A stretch of 64,000 bases of DNA, from the NCBI GenBank assembly GCA_034508935.3, contig CM067444.1, forward strand, positions 79,102,889-79,166,888. The letters run 5' to 3'. Shown piece after piece: positions 12,242-64,000 of this stretch. Below the pieces are notes generated by a model. That model saw only the letters and a program-made list of their open reading frames with translations, was not told the origin of the DNA and did no database searches. Position numbers and translations under genes: made by a program. Each line of letters begins with the position of its first letter. Position 1 is the first letter of the stretch. The DNA comes from Berghia stephanieae. Its lineage: Eukaryota; Mollusca; Gastropoda; Nudibranchia; Aeolidiidae.

Positions 12242-15200
12242 CTATGAAGATGGAATTCCACCATTATATGCATAGTCTGCCTTGTTATGCATGATGAGCT
12301 TGTCCTCTACAAAGTAGAAACTGTCTGATCTTGTCTCATAGGGATGCTGGACCATGTCCTCAACTAGGCAAAATAGAAATAACAAATGAGAACCAGAAGT
12401 CAAAATAAATAATAAATAAGTGAATCAACTTACTACAGGACAAGATAATATCATCTTTGTTAAGTCAGAAAATAAAACATTTTGACACTATAGCAATAAC
12501 ATTTGGACAAGAATATGAAGTGGGAAGATGCAAGATCATTATATTGGCAAAGCTATACCACTGAAAAATAAATGAAATTTTCATCTCTGTAAAAACACCA
12601 ACATCAACAGACCCAGCTGTCCAATCACTGCTGAATGGACAAGGGGGTCAGAAAAAAATCTTGACTGCACAAAGTTGACCTTGGCCCCTTTGCATGTGAA
12701 TCGGTTGTTCTACCAACTGAACTATCAGGACCTCTACTTTAAGTATATGTCACTCTTGTTCTATTCTTTCATGGAAGTTTGTGATTTTACATAAAATTAA
12801 CTCTATTTCTGAATATTTTTAATGGATTTAATCAACATAAGTTTTCATTAGTCCCTATTACTTTTATCAATTTTGGAAATTTTATTCACGAGCCAGATGT
12901 TATACCAAGAAACTATTGGGTGTGAACATGTTTTAACCAGTCACTGTTTTTACCAACATATGAACCACCGAGGTGGAAAACGAAAGCAGAGACCAATGAT
13001 CGTAAGAACTGGTCATTGGTATACCCCTTGTAAGCACCCCCTAAGACCCCCACCAATACTGACAACAGTTTGACTAAAAAACATGCACCTCGCGACAACT
13101 CACCAACATCAAAACACATTTTTTTTCCAGTAAACAACAGCAAGATCAACAAACAGCACACAAAAAATCAACTGTAATTTGTGGACGGTCATCCAGTAAC
13201 TACCCTGTTCCTTAACAACCACCCAATTAATGTTCTCAATTTGACTTGAGTACTAACAGACAACCAATGATGCACCCAACAACAAAACAATCTACACATA
13301 GCTCATCTCAACACTCAATCATGCCAAAACAAAACCACTAGGGTGAGGTGGTGTCTTTGAAAGAGGAAAAACTAAATGCACCTCTACTCACCCTGGTACA
13401 ATGGCAGGGTGAAATGAGCTAAGAGAAACTGTAGGTTGGCTGAGGGATAGTAGAAGAAGAGTGCACTTATTGTAAAACAAGAAATTTATAGACACTGGAA
13501 TTTTGAGGCAAAGAAAGCCAAATCGTAAACAAATTTGTTTGATTTTCCCTTCATATGAGAGTTAAACAACAATACAGTTTATGTAACAATCTATTGGGTA
13601 AGTCTAAATCGCTCAAAATACTTAATGAAAAGGAATATGCAGTTTAATATATGGACAAAGTTGAATCCAACAGGGAATTTTTAGGTTCATATGATGATCA
13701 TGAGGAACTCACTTCTCAATGGCCCTCAGCTTTCCATGTTAAATGCATTCTCTCAAGGTTTAGTAAAGGACATAATCTTAAAAGCACCAAAACAAAAAAA
13801 CAAAAAACAAAACAAAACAAAACAATTCATGTTTAATTGCCTTGATGATTTTCTTCCTTCAATAACTAACATAACAAATACTTCTTTTCTTAATGGTATT
13901 GTACCATCTTCATTTGGTAAACAAAAAATGGACCTTGATTTGGAAAATTACAAAATTAAGGTTAGGGACAGTGAAGTCAACCTAGGCCTCTCAATGACAT
14001 AATTTTCTTGAATAAGCCTAGACGTTCTTATTTAATAAAATTGAATGATACTTACTGACATCCTCTCCAAGTTTTGGAAACTCGTATATATGTTCAACTG
14101 TGTTTCTACTGTGGGGGATGCAGAAACCAAACTCAAAGTCAAAGCTTTTAAGGACTCTGTCTCGGAAATAATGCTTCTCAATCATACGAAACTTGTTAAC
14201 TGGTTTGTCACCAACTACAAACTCCACTCTGTGAGAGAAAATATAACAGGAAAAAAGAATGTACTGGAAAATGAAATCTTGAGATATCTTTCCAAGAAAA
14301 ACTACAGTGCATGATGGATATTTCAACATCAAAAGGATAGTGATTAAATGTCTATATAAAGGAAAAATAAAAAATTATGTAAAACAAAATGCTAAGCTAT
14401 GAGGTAATACCAATCAGGATTATATGAAGACCCTTAACAGGATTGATATTCACGGCAACTAGTCCACACCACTTAAAATACCATCCAAGTCAAACTAGCA
14501 CAGGCGTTTTCCCGGTCATATTACAGTCAGTAGTTCTTCTGCCAGGCTAGAATTTTACATGGACAGGATTAAATTTTTCTGTGTTGCCATTGGATATTTG
14601 TTGTTAAAAATAATAAAAATATTGCCATACCCTAATTCTTTTTTAGGTTTTAAAGATAAGTTAACTGGAGTTTGTTTGCAACAAAATTGTAATGGCAAAC
14701 ATTAATTTTCGAATATTTGGAATGACATTAAGGGGGGAGGGGGGGGGGGGGGGCGACATTAAAAATGATGAATTTTGACCCAGTTTGCTAAAAATTAGAT
14801 TTTGGTGGGATGTTGCCATGTGACCATTTGTCTGCATAAAAAATTGCATGAGAACTTCATCTTCAGTTTTTTCGACTCAAAAAAAACGTATTTTGTGACC
14901 CACGGTATGGTTAAATCCAGCCCATTTTTAGTTTCAGTGGACTGATTTCATGAAAGAATATCAAATAGTCTTTATAACTAAGTAAAGGCAAAAACATATC
15001 AATCAAAAGTATAAACTCTCCTCTATCTTCAACAACCAATCACTTGGTTCTTAATTATGTCATATGGTCACAATCCAATCAGAGAGCGAGAGGAGAGTTT
15101 TTCCCTAAACTCGTCTACTTTGACTTTTTAAATGCGTTTTTCTCAAAACTGCAATTTTCGTCACTAAAAACCTCCTTCAGTTTTCAACCAATCTTTCTAC

Positions 15201-18200
15201 AAATGAGTGTCATACAAATATGCAGGTCCTCTAGGGGCCGGATTTTTGAAGAAAAAATAATTTTTATGAGTAATTTCAAATTATGTAACCTTTTTCAAGG
15301 GAATAATCGAGTAATAACTTTGAACTTAATTTTTAAAGTTTCTAATTAAAAAATTAAAAATCGGGCTTCTAGAGCCTCTTCATTTTCCTTTGTTCTACCT
15401 CTGGCCAAAATACTATGGCAATCGGTTGCTAAACAAAAAAGCCTTTGACTTTTTAAGATGTGTTGTTTATTTTCCAATATGGCGTCATTTCCATAGCAAC
15501 GTGCAACTTTTTTCGAAAAAATTATATGCAATCATCCTTCCCAAACACATACATTATGACTGTGCATAGAAATTTAGGATATTTCATCAAATAAAAAAAA
15601 ATGACCCTTTAGTGTCGCTCCCCCCCCCCTTAACATTGTCTTTCTGCAGCTGAAAATAGGACAAACTTAAAACTCTAACAAATATGACTAAATTGACCTA
15701 AACAATTATAAATTGAATGTGTAATCTAATATAAAAATGATATTTTATTCGACAATAGACAAATACATGTAGAATCAGCTCTACTAATGCTCTATTATAG
15801 TAAAGCAGAAAGGGAGCTGCTAAAGCTGTTCATGCTAACCTCATTTTATTCAATTAGTCCAGATGCTATGAGTTTATATCAGATAATACAGGGAATTCAA
15901 TACTTTCTGTGGTCTATTTCAATAAAGACCTAGAACTTGTATGTTTTATGCTTGGATATCAAATGTGTGTGTGTGTGTGTGTGCGAGTGTGAGTGAGCGA
16001 GAGAAATAGAGTGTCTGTGTATGAGTGTTTTTTTTCGTGTGCATGTGTTTGTATTTCCAGAGGGCAGTCCTAGATAGATGTTTATTCAAAGTTATTCCAC
16101 CTGATGTGAAATCCAGATATTAAATCTTGATTTAATTAATAACAGAAGAGAAAAGATAAAATCTTGGAATGTTGTCCTCCTACCATACTAAAAGTTGTAT
16201 AAAGTATTATATTTATTAGAAATGACAGAGAAACTTCAGATTTCACATGATAAAGATACACATTATTTCATTGCTTGTCTAGTGCTGAGTTCATAAGTCA
16301 GTTTGCAATATAAAGATGCTCCCATAATGCAAGTTTGATTCTGACTGTCTAGTCTTAGTCCTGGGGGTTGGTTTTTAACCTTCTCAAATGTGGCATTTCA
16401 CTTCACTGCTAGCCAGTCATCAGATGTTAATTTCAACATTAGCTACCTTGCTGCTTACAACAACAACCAAAAAAACCCATTTTTTTAAAATACTATTTTA
16501 TATTGATATTGAACTTTCTATAAACAATAGAGATTTTCACCTTCAGGATGCACAATTTTATTAAAACGTCATGACGTAACCCACATTGACATTTTAACAC
16601 TGAAACAAACACTTGTATATAAAACGTCATAACTAATTTTCCCCATTTAAGTGTTAAATTTGTAGGCAGTATTAAAATTATTCAGTAAACAGACAATAAG
16701 CAAAATAATGTACTGTACTGTACATTAAAATCGAAATATTAATGATTTTAAGAAATAATATAAAGCCAACATGGAAGGTACCAGGAGAAGTTATCTCCCT
16801 TTGCTGTCTGAGTAGACAAATGCAAGGTAAGGTCAATTGACTGTGAACAGATGGAATGCTGAAACCTGCTGTAGGTAGATCAAAGGAAACCAAAGTATCA
16901 TGAAGCAGGACTAGTTGCCATGTAATGAAGAAGATGATAAAATTGGTAGCTCATGGTCTTTGGATTTGAAGAGGTCAGCGATGGGCCTCTGCTTCTAGTT
17001 CACAAGGGATCAATTTTTAACTCATTGTTGTTCATTGTTGGGCATATTTTTTTCCATTTTCATTGACTATATATTTTCCTTGCTGCTGAAATATAATTGG
17101 CAAGTAATATTTTGTTTTTATTTCTTGCCGAAAATTTTTTGCCTTTATTGATAAAATAATGCGATGTTGACATATCCATCTGCACTATTAAAAAAAAAAT
17201 TTCAAAATAATTCTTTACTGGTCTAATGAGAATATTGCTACCCATTTTAATTATTCAGGATTTGTTCAAGATTGGAGACACAAAATGAAGGCACATACTA
17301 TTAAACATCAAATAAGTGAACTAATTACCAGGATATATGCCAGAAGACTGAAAGTTTACACACTGCAGCAAGCTCAATTGGACTCAAAGTAAACAGCAAG
17401 AAGACTCAAGTCATGAGAATCAACACATTAAAAAAATATCCAGTGCTTATATTGATGGAAATCCTCTAGAAGATATTCAGGAATTCAAGTACTTGGGCAG
17501 TAAACTGACAACAGATGGTGACTGCAATGCAGAGATCAAAACCAGAATCAGTAAGGCAAACCAGACATAAGCTTCCCTCAAACAAATTTGGAGAGCAACG
17601 GGATTATATTCCAGCACTAAAATAAAGATTTTAAAAAGTAATGTCTTGAGCATCAGAATGTCTTGAGGATCAGAATGTTGGAAGATCCAGAAACTTGAAG
17701 TATTCCAAAACAAATGTTTGCGACGAATCTTCAAGATATTCTGGCCAAACACAACCTCAAATGAGGACCCGAGAGTGAGAACTGAAGTGGAGTCTCTGGA
17801 GAGTCTCATTAAAAGAAGATGACAATGGTTGAAACACCTGATGAAACACTGGTAAGGAAGGCTCTGCCATGGACACCCCAAGGAGACTTGCCGACGTACA
17901 GTAGAGAGGGACCTGAAGCAGGTCTGTCCCTCGAGATGGTCCCAAGAAAAGCTGTTGACAGGACCAGGTGGAGATCCCTTGTATCGCCTCAAGTGCCATC
18001 AGGCCCGGAGAGGATTGAGCGACTGAGTGATTGAACTAATTATCTGGTTTATCATATACAGTCTGTCAGTTTCAGAATTTAAACAAGATCAAGACTCCCA
18101 AAAAAAAAGTTCAAATTCAACGTAATCAATATCTGAATACAATTCCATATTAAAATGGGTTGATCTATTTAGCCTTGCAACCAATATATATATATATTTT

Positions 18201-20185
18201 GGGGGGGAAAGTGAAACCTGAAAATGAAATTTCGATCTGCATTAAACCTAGAATACCACATTTAAAAATCGGGAAGGATGTAAATGTAGATAATTTTTAA
18301 AAATTTATAAAATATGAATTCTGATATTTCATATACAAGATTTCAAATTCTGTACGATGAATACTAGAAGCATAACTTATACTCACGTGGCCCCAACTGT
18401 CCTCAATTTCAAGAAATGAGGAGTAAACTGATATCGGACAAATCGACCTGCATTTGGATCCTCTTCAGACTCAGACATTTCTACCTCTTCCACTTCATCA
18501 ACTCCTGGTAATGAAAAATATAAAAATGTGTGAAAAAAAAAAAAAATTGAAAAAAGATAAAAACAAAGTCTTTTTTTTAAAAAAACAAAGTCATGGATTC
18601 CTGAGATTTGGAAAAGAGAGAAAATAACTCACCAGTCTCATAAGATGGAGGAGGCTTGGCTACTTCAAACAGAACTTGGTTAGAATCTACATCACGGAGC
18701 TTAAATCTTGTAAAATCTATCCCATAGATATTGGCCTCTGGAGGACACAGGTACTCTGGAATTCAATGTAAATGGTGAAAACCAATTTTTAAAATGAATA
18801 AAATGATGGATCTTCGTACTAGTTTACCATATAAATTAAACCATATTAAAAATTCTGATGTTTATTTTCATAAGATTTTAACAAGATTACTCAAAATCTA
18901 TAATATAATAATCTCCCACTCCCCCCAACTTTCTCCCTTCCCTCCACTTTACATCCATCCAAACCTCTAAAACTATTCACTTGTGCCACTGAGGTATTCA
19001 TGAAATCAATAATTTAATAAAGAACTTGAGTCAACTAAAACTAACAAACAAGGCTGCTCTTCAAAAGAGTTGCAAAAAATTCAAATGAGGAGAACAATTG
19101 CCTTTAAGGTCCATTTTTACTGCATCATTCCCCACCTTTAGTGAGATGATAAAAAAAAAATATATATATATATAATATAATTAATGTTATAGCTAACATC
19201 TAAAGAGTGGGAAACAGTACGTTCCAACACACATCAACTCTCTAACTGCCACTAGATTGATTGGAGGGGCATGTATTATTTTTAGAACGGGGAAATTCCT
19301 CCTCTGACTTTGACTTCAAAATCGCGGATAATAGTAAAACCAATAGCACTGTATATAAACAAACTTTTGACTTTTAAAACTGAAGTAAAAAAAAATATTA
19401 AAAAATAATACTATTTATAAAAGCTTTCGATAAGAAATTTCTACTAAGAACTGGAATACACTTTAAATTTGTTGTTTTAAATGTTGGTTGTGGGTAAGCA
19501 AGATTTTAATAACAATGTACATGGAAGTTTTCCTTTTTATAACTTGCCAATAAAGTTAAATTAAAACTGCTAAACTGAAAAGAAATCAAAATAATGTCAA
19601 TTTTTCCTTTTTATTTCTGTCACTCAAGTCACAATCATTAAACCAAAAGCCACAATGCTCAAACTATCTTTAAACTAAAAAGAAATTGACGGAATTACCT
19701 AAGAAAGAAAAAAAATTGATTACCGAACAAAAGTCCAGTTACAGCAATTATTTACTGTGCTCTCCCTCACACAGCTCCGTTGAAACCCTCTCCAACCTCC
19801 CAGTCCCCTCCTCCCTCCCATCTACAACGCCTGATTCATCTCTCTCCTCCACCGCTCATTTCCCCCTCCTAACCAATCTAACTCCGAATGCATGAGTCCA
19901 TTCTTACTTGATGGTGAGAGCACAAGAGCAATAATGTTGTAATTCTGTGTAAAGATGATGTTGGAATTATAACTAATAATAATAACACTATTGCACCTAC
20001 TCATACTCCGCATATAATAGGTACACAACACCCCCCCCCCCCCCCTCACAGACAAACAGTACACCACAGAGTCACAAAGTTGAAGAATTCAATGCTATCA
20101 CTATCATGCATGCATGTGAGTGTGATAGTGGCGAGATGAATGATAGCAATAGCAGTGGAATTATATACTACTAATACGCTTGGTA

Positions 20186-20246
<61 letters not shown>

Positions 20247-20991
20247 TTAACAACTTTTTGAGATGTGCCTACTAATACTACTAAACCGAAAAAGAATATC
20301 GAGTCCCTTGAATTTCAATTTAACCGGTTTAACTGTATTTTCGTGATGACCATACTGAACTGGCCAGGGCCTCTCTCCAATTGCCTGGAATTTTTATCGC
20401 GATGATATCTAGACTGTCTAGACGTCTATTCTACTATCTAGTTATATCTAGTCCTTAGTACTACAGTACTACTAGACTTAGACTAACTAAGACGTCTAGT
20501 CTATCTATCTAGTTCTAGAGAAGAAATAAAATTAGAGAATAGAAGTAGAAATACTACAAAGTAGTGCTGCTTTTTACATGAAGGTGTGTGTTGCTCGAAT
20601 AAAGCGATATCTAGTGTCCCTAAATTAAAATAATCGAGATATATTTAGTCACTTCCACGAGAAAATGAGAAATAAATCATTATAAAATCCATCTTCTGTC
20701 TATCATTAAATAAACTTGAACTCGAACTCTGTCTTCACTGACTGGCTGGATTGACAAATCAAACTGGTGACTGGTACTGGTGGTGAGGAAAGATTTCTCA
20801 TTGCAAAAACTCAAGAGAAAAAAAAATTATGACATACTCTCTGTTGGTTTTCCTAGCCGAAGCACGTCATCTGGAAGGACCATTTCTTTTTTCAGGAGTT
20901 CTTCCTCTGACACCAGGTCAGTTTTTGATTTGACCTGACGACGAAGGAACCCTTCCTTCTTCTTGGATGCTGTTTTTGATTCTGAACTCAT
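12242..20991 (-). CDS. unc119: UNC119 lipid-binding chaperone, five exons, complete
   Basis: UNC119 proteins are cytosolic immunoglobulin-like beta-sandwich carriers. They bind N-myristoylated cargo such as transducin alpha and ciliary proteins and release it through ARL2/ARL3. Exons, in transcript order, are 20838-20991, 18633-18755, 18387-18504, 14056-14228 and 12242-12363. All have GT donors and AG acceptors with matching phases. They total 690 nt, giving 229 aa plus stop, close to the 240 aa of human UNC119. Family motifs seen are [18 protein letters not shown] in exon 2, [14 protein letters not shown] in exon 3, [17 protein letters not shown] and [12 protein letters not shown] in exon 4, and [13 protein letters not shown] plus the terminal HNKADYAY in exon 5. 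The N-terminus ([15 protein letters not shown]) is short and basic, unlike the proline-rich vertebrate one. Exon 3 adds an acidic insert ([15 protein letters not shown]). The start codon is 176 bp from a divergent plus-strand start. UTR ends were not located. Confidence 0.97.
12595..12742 (-). mobile_element. tRNA-derived SINE fragment
   Basis: On the minus strand, ctgatagttcagttggtaga resembles an A box and aaggtcaact a weak B box. The body follows to ctggacagctgggtc. It lies in UNC119 intron 4, in sense orientation. Confidence 0.5.
13755..13978 (+). mobile_element. Small CR1/jockey-like LINE fragment
   Basis: One frame reads [11 protein letters not shown], an AAAC-rich run, then [20 protein letters not shown] and GIVPSSF. 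This is the segment before the first reverse-transcriptase motif in CR1/jockey-type elements. It lies in UNC119 intron 4, downstream of exon 4, antisense to the gene. Confidence 0.6.
17328..18031 (+). mobile_element. 5'-truncated RTE-like LINE with 11-bp target-site duplication
   Basis: The fragment is flanked by tgaactaatta (17317-17327 and 18032-18042). Broken frames give [63 protein letters not shown] and [17 protein letters not shown], the conserved 3' part of RTE-type reverse transcriptases. It lies in UNC119 intron 3, antisense to that gene. Confidence 0.85.
20185..20248 (+). repeat. (TAA)n microsatellite
   Basis: About 20 TAA units in UNC119 intron 1. Confidence 0.95.
20395..20530. 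repeat. CTAG-rich stretch
   Basis: CTAG recurs many times, mostly as tctagac/gtctag, in about 135 bp, with many short palindromes. No function is assigned. It lies in UNC119 intron 1. Confidence 0.6.
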
Positions 20992-21167
20992 GACGCCGTA
21001 ATCAGATATCTAATCAGTATTATCTATTGAACATGTGTAGTGTCTCCCAATACAAATGAAATTGAATTAAGCGATCTGAAAGGTCAGAAATATAGGGATA
21101 ATGAATTGTAATCGGCTCTTTGTTTACTTCTTCAACACCTTTGTGTCACCAATAAAAAGCGTCAATA
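20992..21167. promoter_or_regulatory. Candidate bidirectional promoter between unc119 and the membrane-protein exon 1
   Basis: Only 176 bp separate the UNC119 initiator (minus strand, 20991) from the plus-strand ATG at 21168, so both 5' UTRs and their start sites must lie here or in upstream introns. No TATA box is obvious. The promoter role is inferred from the head-to-head geometry. Confidence 0.5.
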
Positions 21168-63052
<41,885 letters not shown>

Positions 63053-63505
63053 CACAATGTTAACAATTTTAGGTTGTAAATAATATTCAATTACAGTTGT
63101 TTTTGCTTTTTGTTTTGTTTTTTTTTGCGAAACAATTATGATCTGAATTGGAGGCTGTGACGAGGAGTCAACGTCGTGTTGTTTTTAATGAAAAGACAAA
63201 GAAGTTGTTTAAGGCATTTGTAGGGGATTTTTTTTTCTCTTTCAAAATCTATTCTATAGAAAAAATACCATCTTAGATGAATAGATCATGGTGAAAAAGG
63301 AGGGAGAGAAAAAAATGTCATAGAGACCATGTTATTCAAAATATCAGTTGGAAGCAGTCTTGCCAACTTTTCAGATACAAATTTCGGGAAAATCCTTGGG
63401 ATATAAATGGTTAATTTGATTATGATAGTGATGTTGGTGATGATTATAAGAAAAATGATGATTGTTTGCCTGGAATTGTAAAAATAATTATTTAAAAGTT
63501 GGGAA

Positions 63506-63511
63506 AATAAA
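63506..63511 (+). promoter_or_regulatory. Candidate polyadenylation signal for the membrane-protein gene
   Basis: AATAAA lies 454 bp after the stop codon at 63050-63052. No nearer canonical hexamer was noticed. Confidence 0.35.
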
Positions 63512-63732
63512 TGAAAATTAGGGAAATTGGGCTTGTGAAACAAATATCAGGAATTTCCCAATAAGATCAGCAGAGTTGGCAGGTCTCTAGAAGTTAAGTT
63601 CAAAAGACTGGCTCTCAGAAAGACTAATTTGATAGAAAATTTTGTTTAATAAGAAAGAGAGGCATTGGGGTGAATTAAGCATTTAAAGAATGTGGGAAAC
63701 TTTGAGAAAACCAATGTATTGAAATACATGAT

Positions 63733-63772
63733 AAAGTGTTCTTATATAGCGCTAAATGCGCTTTACAATATA
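63733..63772 (-). mobile_element. SINE tail fragment
   Basis: The words cttatatagcgctaaatgcg and ctttacaat match the 3' end shared by family B and many animal SINEs; nothing more of the element is seen. Confidence 0.45.
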
Positions 63773-63845
63773 CTTATCAAACCATAAACACACTCATACC
63801 AAACCACTTCATCCATTCTATATTTACTCAGGAATCCTCTTATTG

Positions 63846-63920
63846 TTAGCTCAGTTGAAAGAGCACTTGATTAATGAGCAAAGGGTTCAGCACACGTCTC
63901 TGATTCAGTTAAGATTTGTT
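63846..63920 (+). mobile_element. tRNA-like SINE head
   Basis: The stretch has an A box (ttagctcagttgaaagagca) and a degenerate B box (gggttcagcac). It lacks a complete acceptor stem, so it is read as a SINE head, not a tRNA gene. Confidence 0.5.
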
Positions 63921-64000
63921 ATTCATTAAACCAGAGAAAACGTGTTGACTATTTTACCACTTCCTCTTTACATGCACTATGCAACAGCCATTTGTAATAG

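Noticed and set aside
63846-63920. Possible tRNA gene on the plus strand
   Set aside because: The B box is degenerate and no acceptor stem closes it.

Overview
The window is animal nuclear DNA: AT-rich, with introns bounded by GT/AG, long microsatellites, and many retroposons and DNA-transposon remnants. The I/nimbus-like LINE, the AT-rich composition and the repeat mix suggest a mollusc, perhaps a gastropod. That is an inference; nothing here is diagnostic of species.

Host genes. (1) UNC119 lies on the minus strand in five exons between 12242 and 20991 and gives a complete 229-residue lipid-binding chaperone. (2) TXNL4B (DIM1-like splicing thioredoxin fold) lies on the plus strand in three exons between 22022 and 31905 and gives a complete 149-residue protein. 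(3) A plus-strand gene at 35741-42469 has five small acidic N-terminal exons. They are followed by a long exon with zinc-finger-like motifs, a Crypton-like tyrosine-recombinase core with its catalytic residues kept, and a Myb/SANT-like tail. (4) A plus-strand multi-pass membrane protein has nine phase-consistent exons between 49207 and 63052. A tenth, first exon at 21168-21294 is head-to-head with UNC119 and phase-compatible. If that first exon belongs, the coding length is 1326 nt (441 aa), and genes 2 and 3 are nested on the same strand inside its 27.9-kb first intron.

Layout. 1-8.2 kb is a cluster of one ~510-bp retroposon family (called family A here), all antisense, including one copy nested in another. 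8.2-12.2 kb has no recognised gene and one related retroposon. 12.2-21 kb is UNC119, with two LINE fragments in or near its introns. 21-22 kb holds the shared promoter, membrane-protein exon 1, and a hAT-type MITE just upstream of the TXNL4B start codon. 22-32 kb is TXNL4B; its first intron holds a 2-kb long-inverted-repeat element, a ~42-bp minisatellite split by a LINE insertion, and a CR1-like fragment. 32-35.7 kb has a tRNA-derived SINE and a family A copy. 35.7-42.5 kb is the recombinase-domain gene with a pogo-like element in an intron. 42.5-49.2 kb has a near-identical 340-bp duplication, two family A copies with clear target-site duplications, and simple repeats. 49.2-63.1 kb is the membrane-protein gene with a full-length I-like LINE, SINEs and a pogo-like element in its introns.

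Strongest hunt results. Family A and a diverged relative share hairpins whose stems differ but still pair. A Crypton-like recombinase sits in a spliced multi-exon gene. Genes may be nested on the same strand. A long-TIR element carries palindromic ends. No retrovirus, LTR element, capsid-bearing element, toxin gene, rRNA, true tRNA or CRISPR array was recognised.
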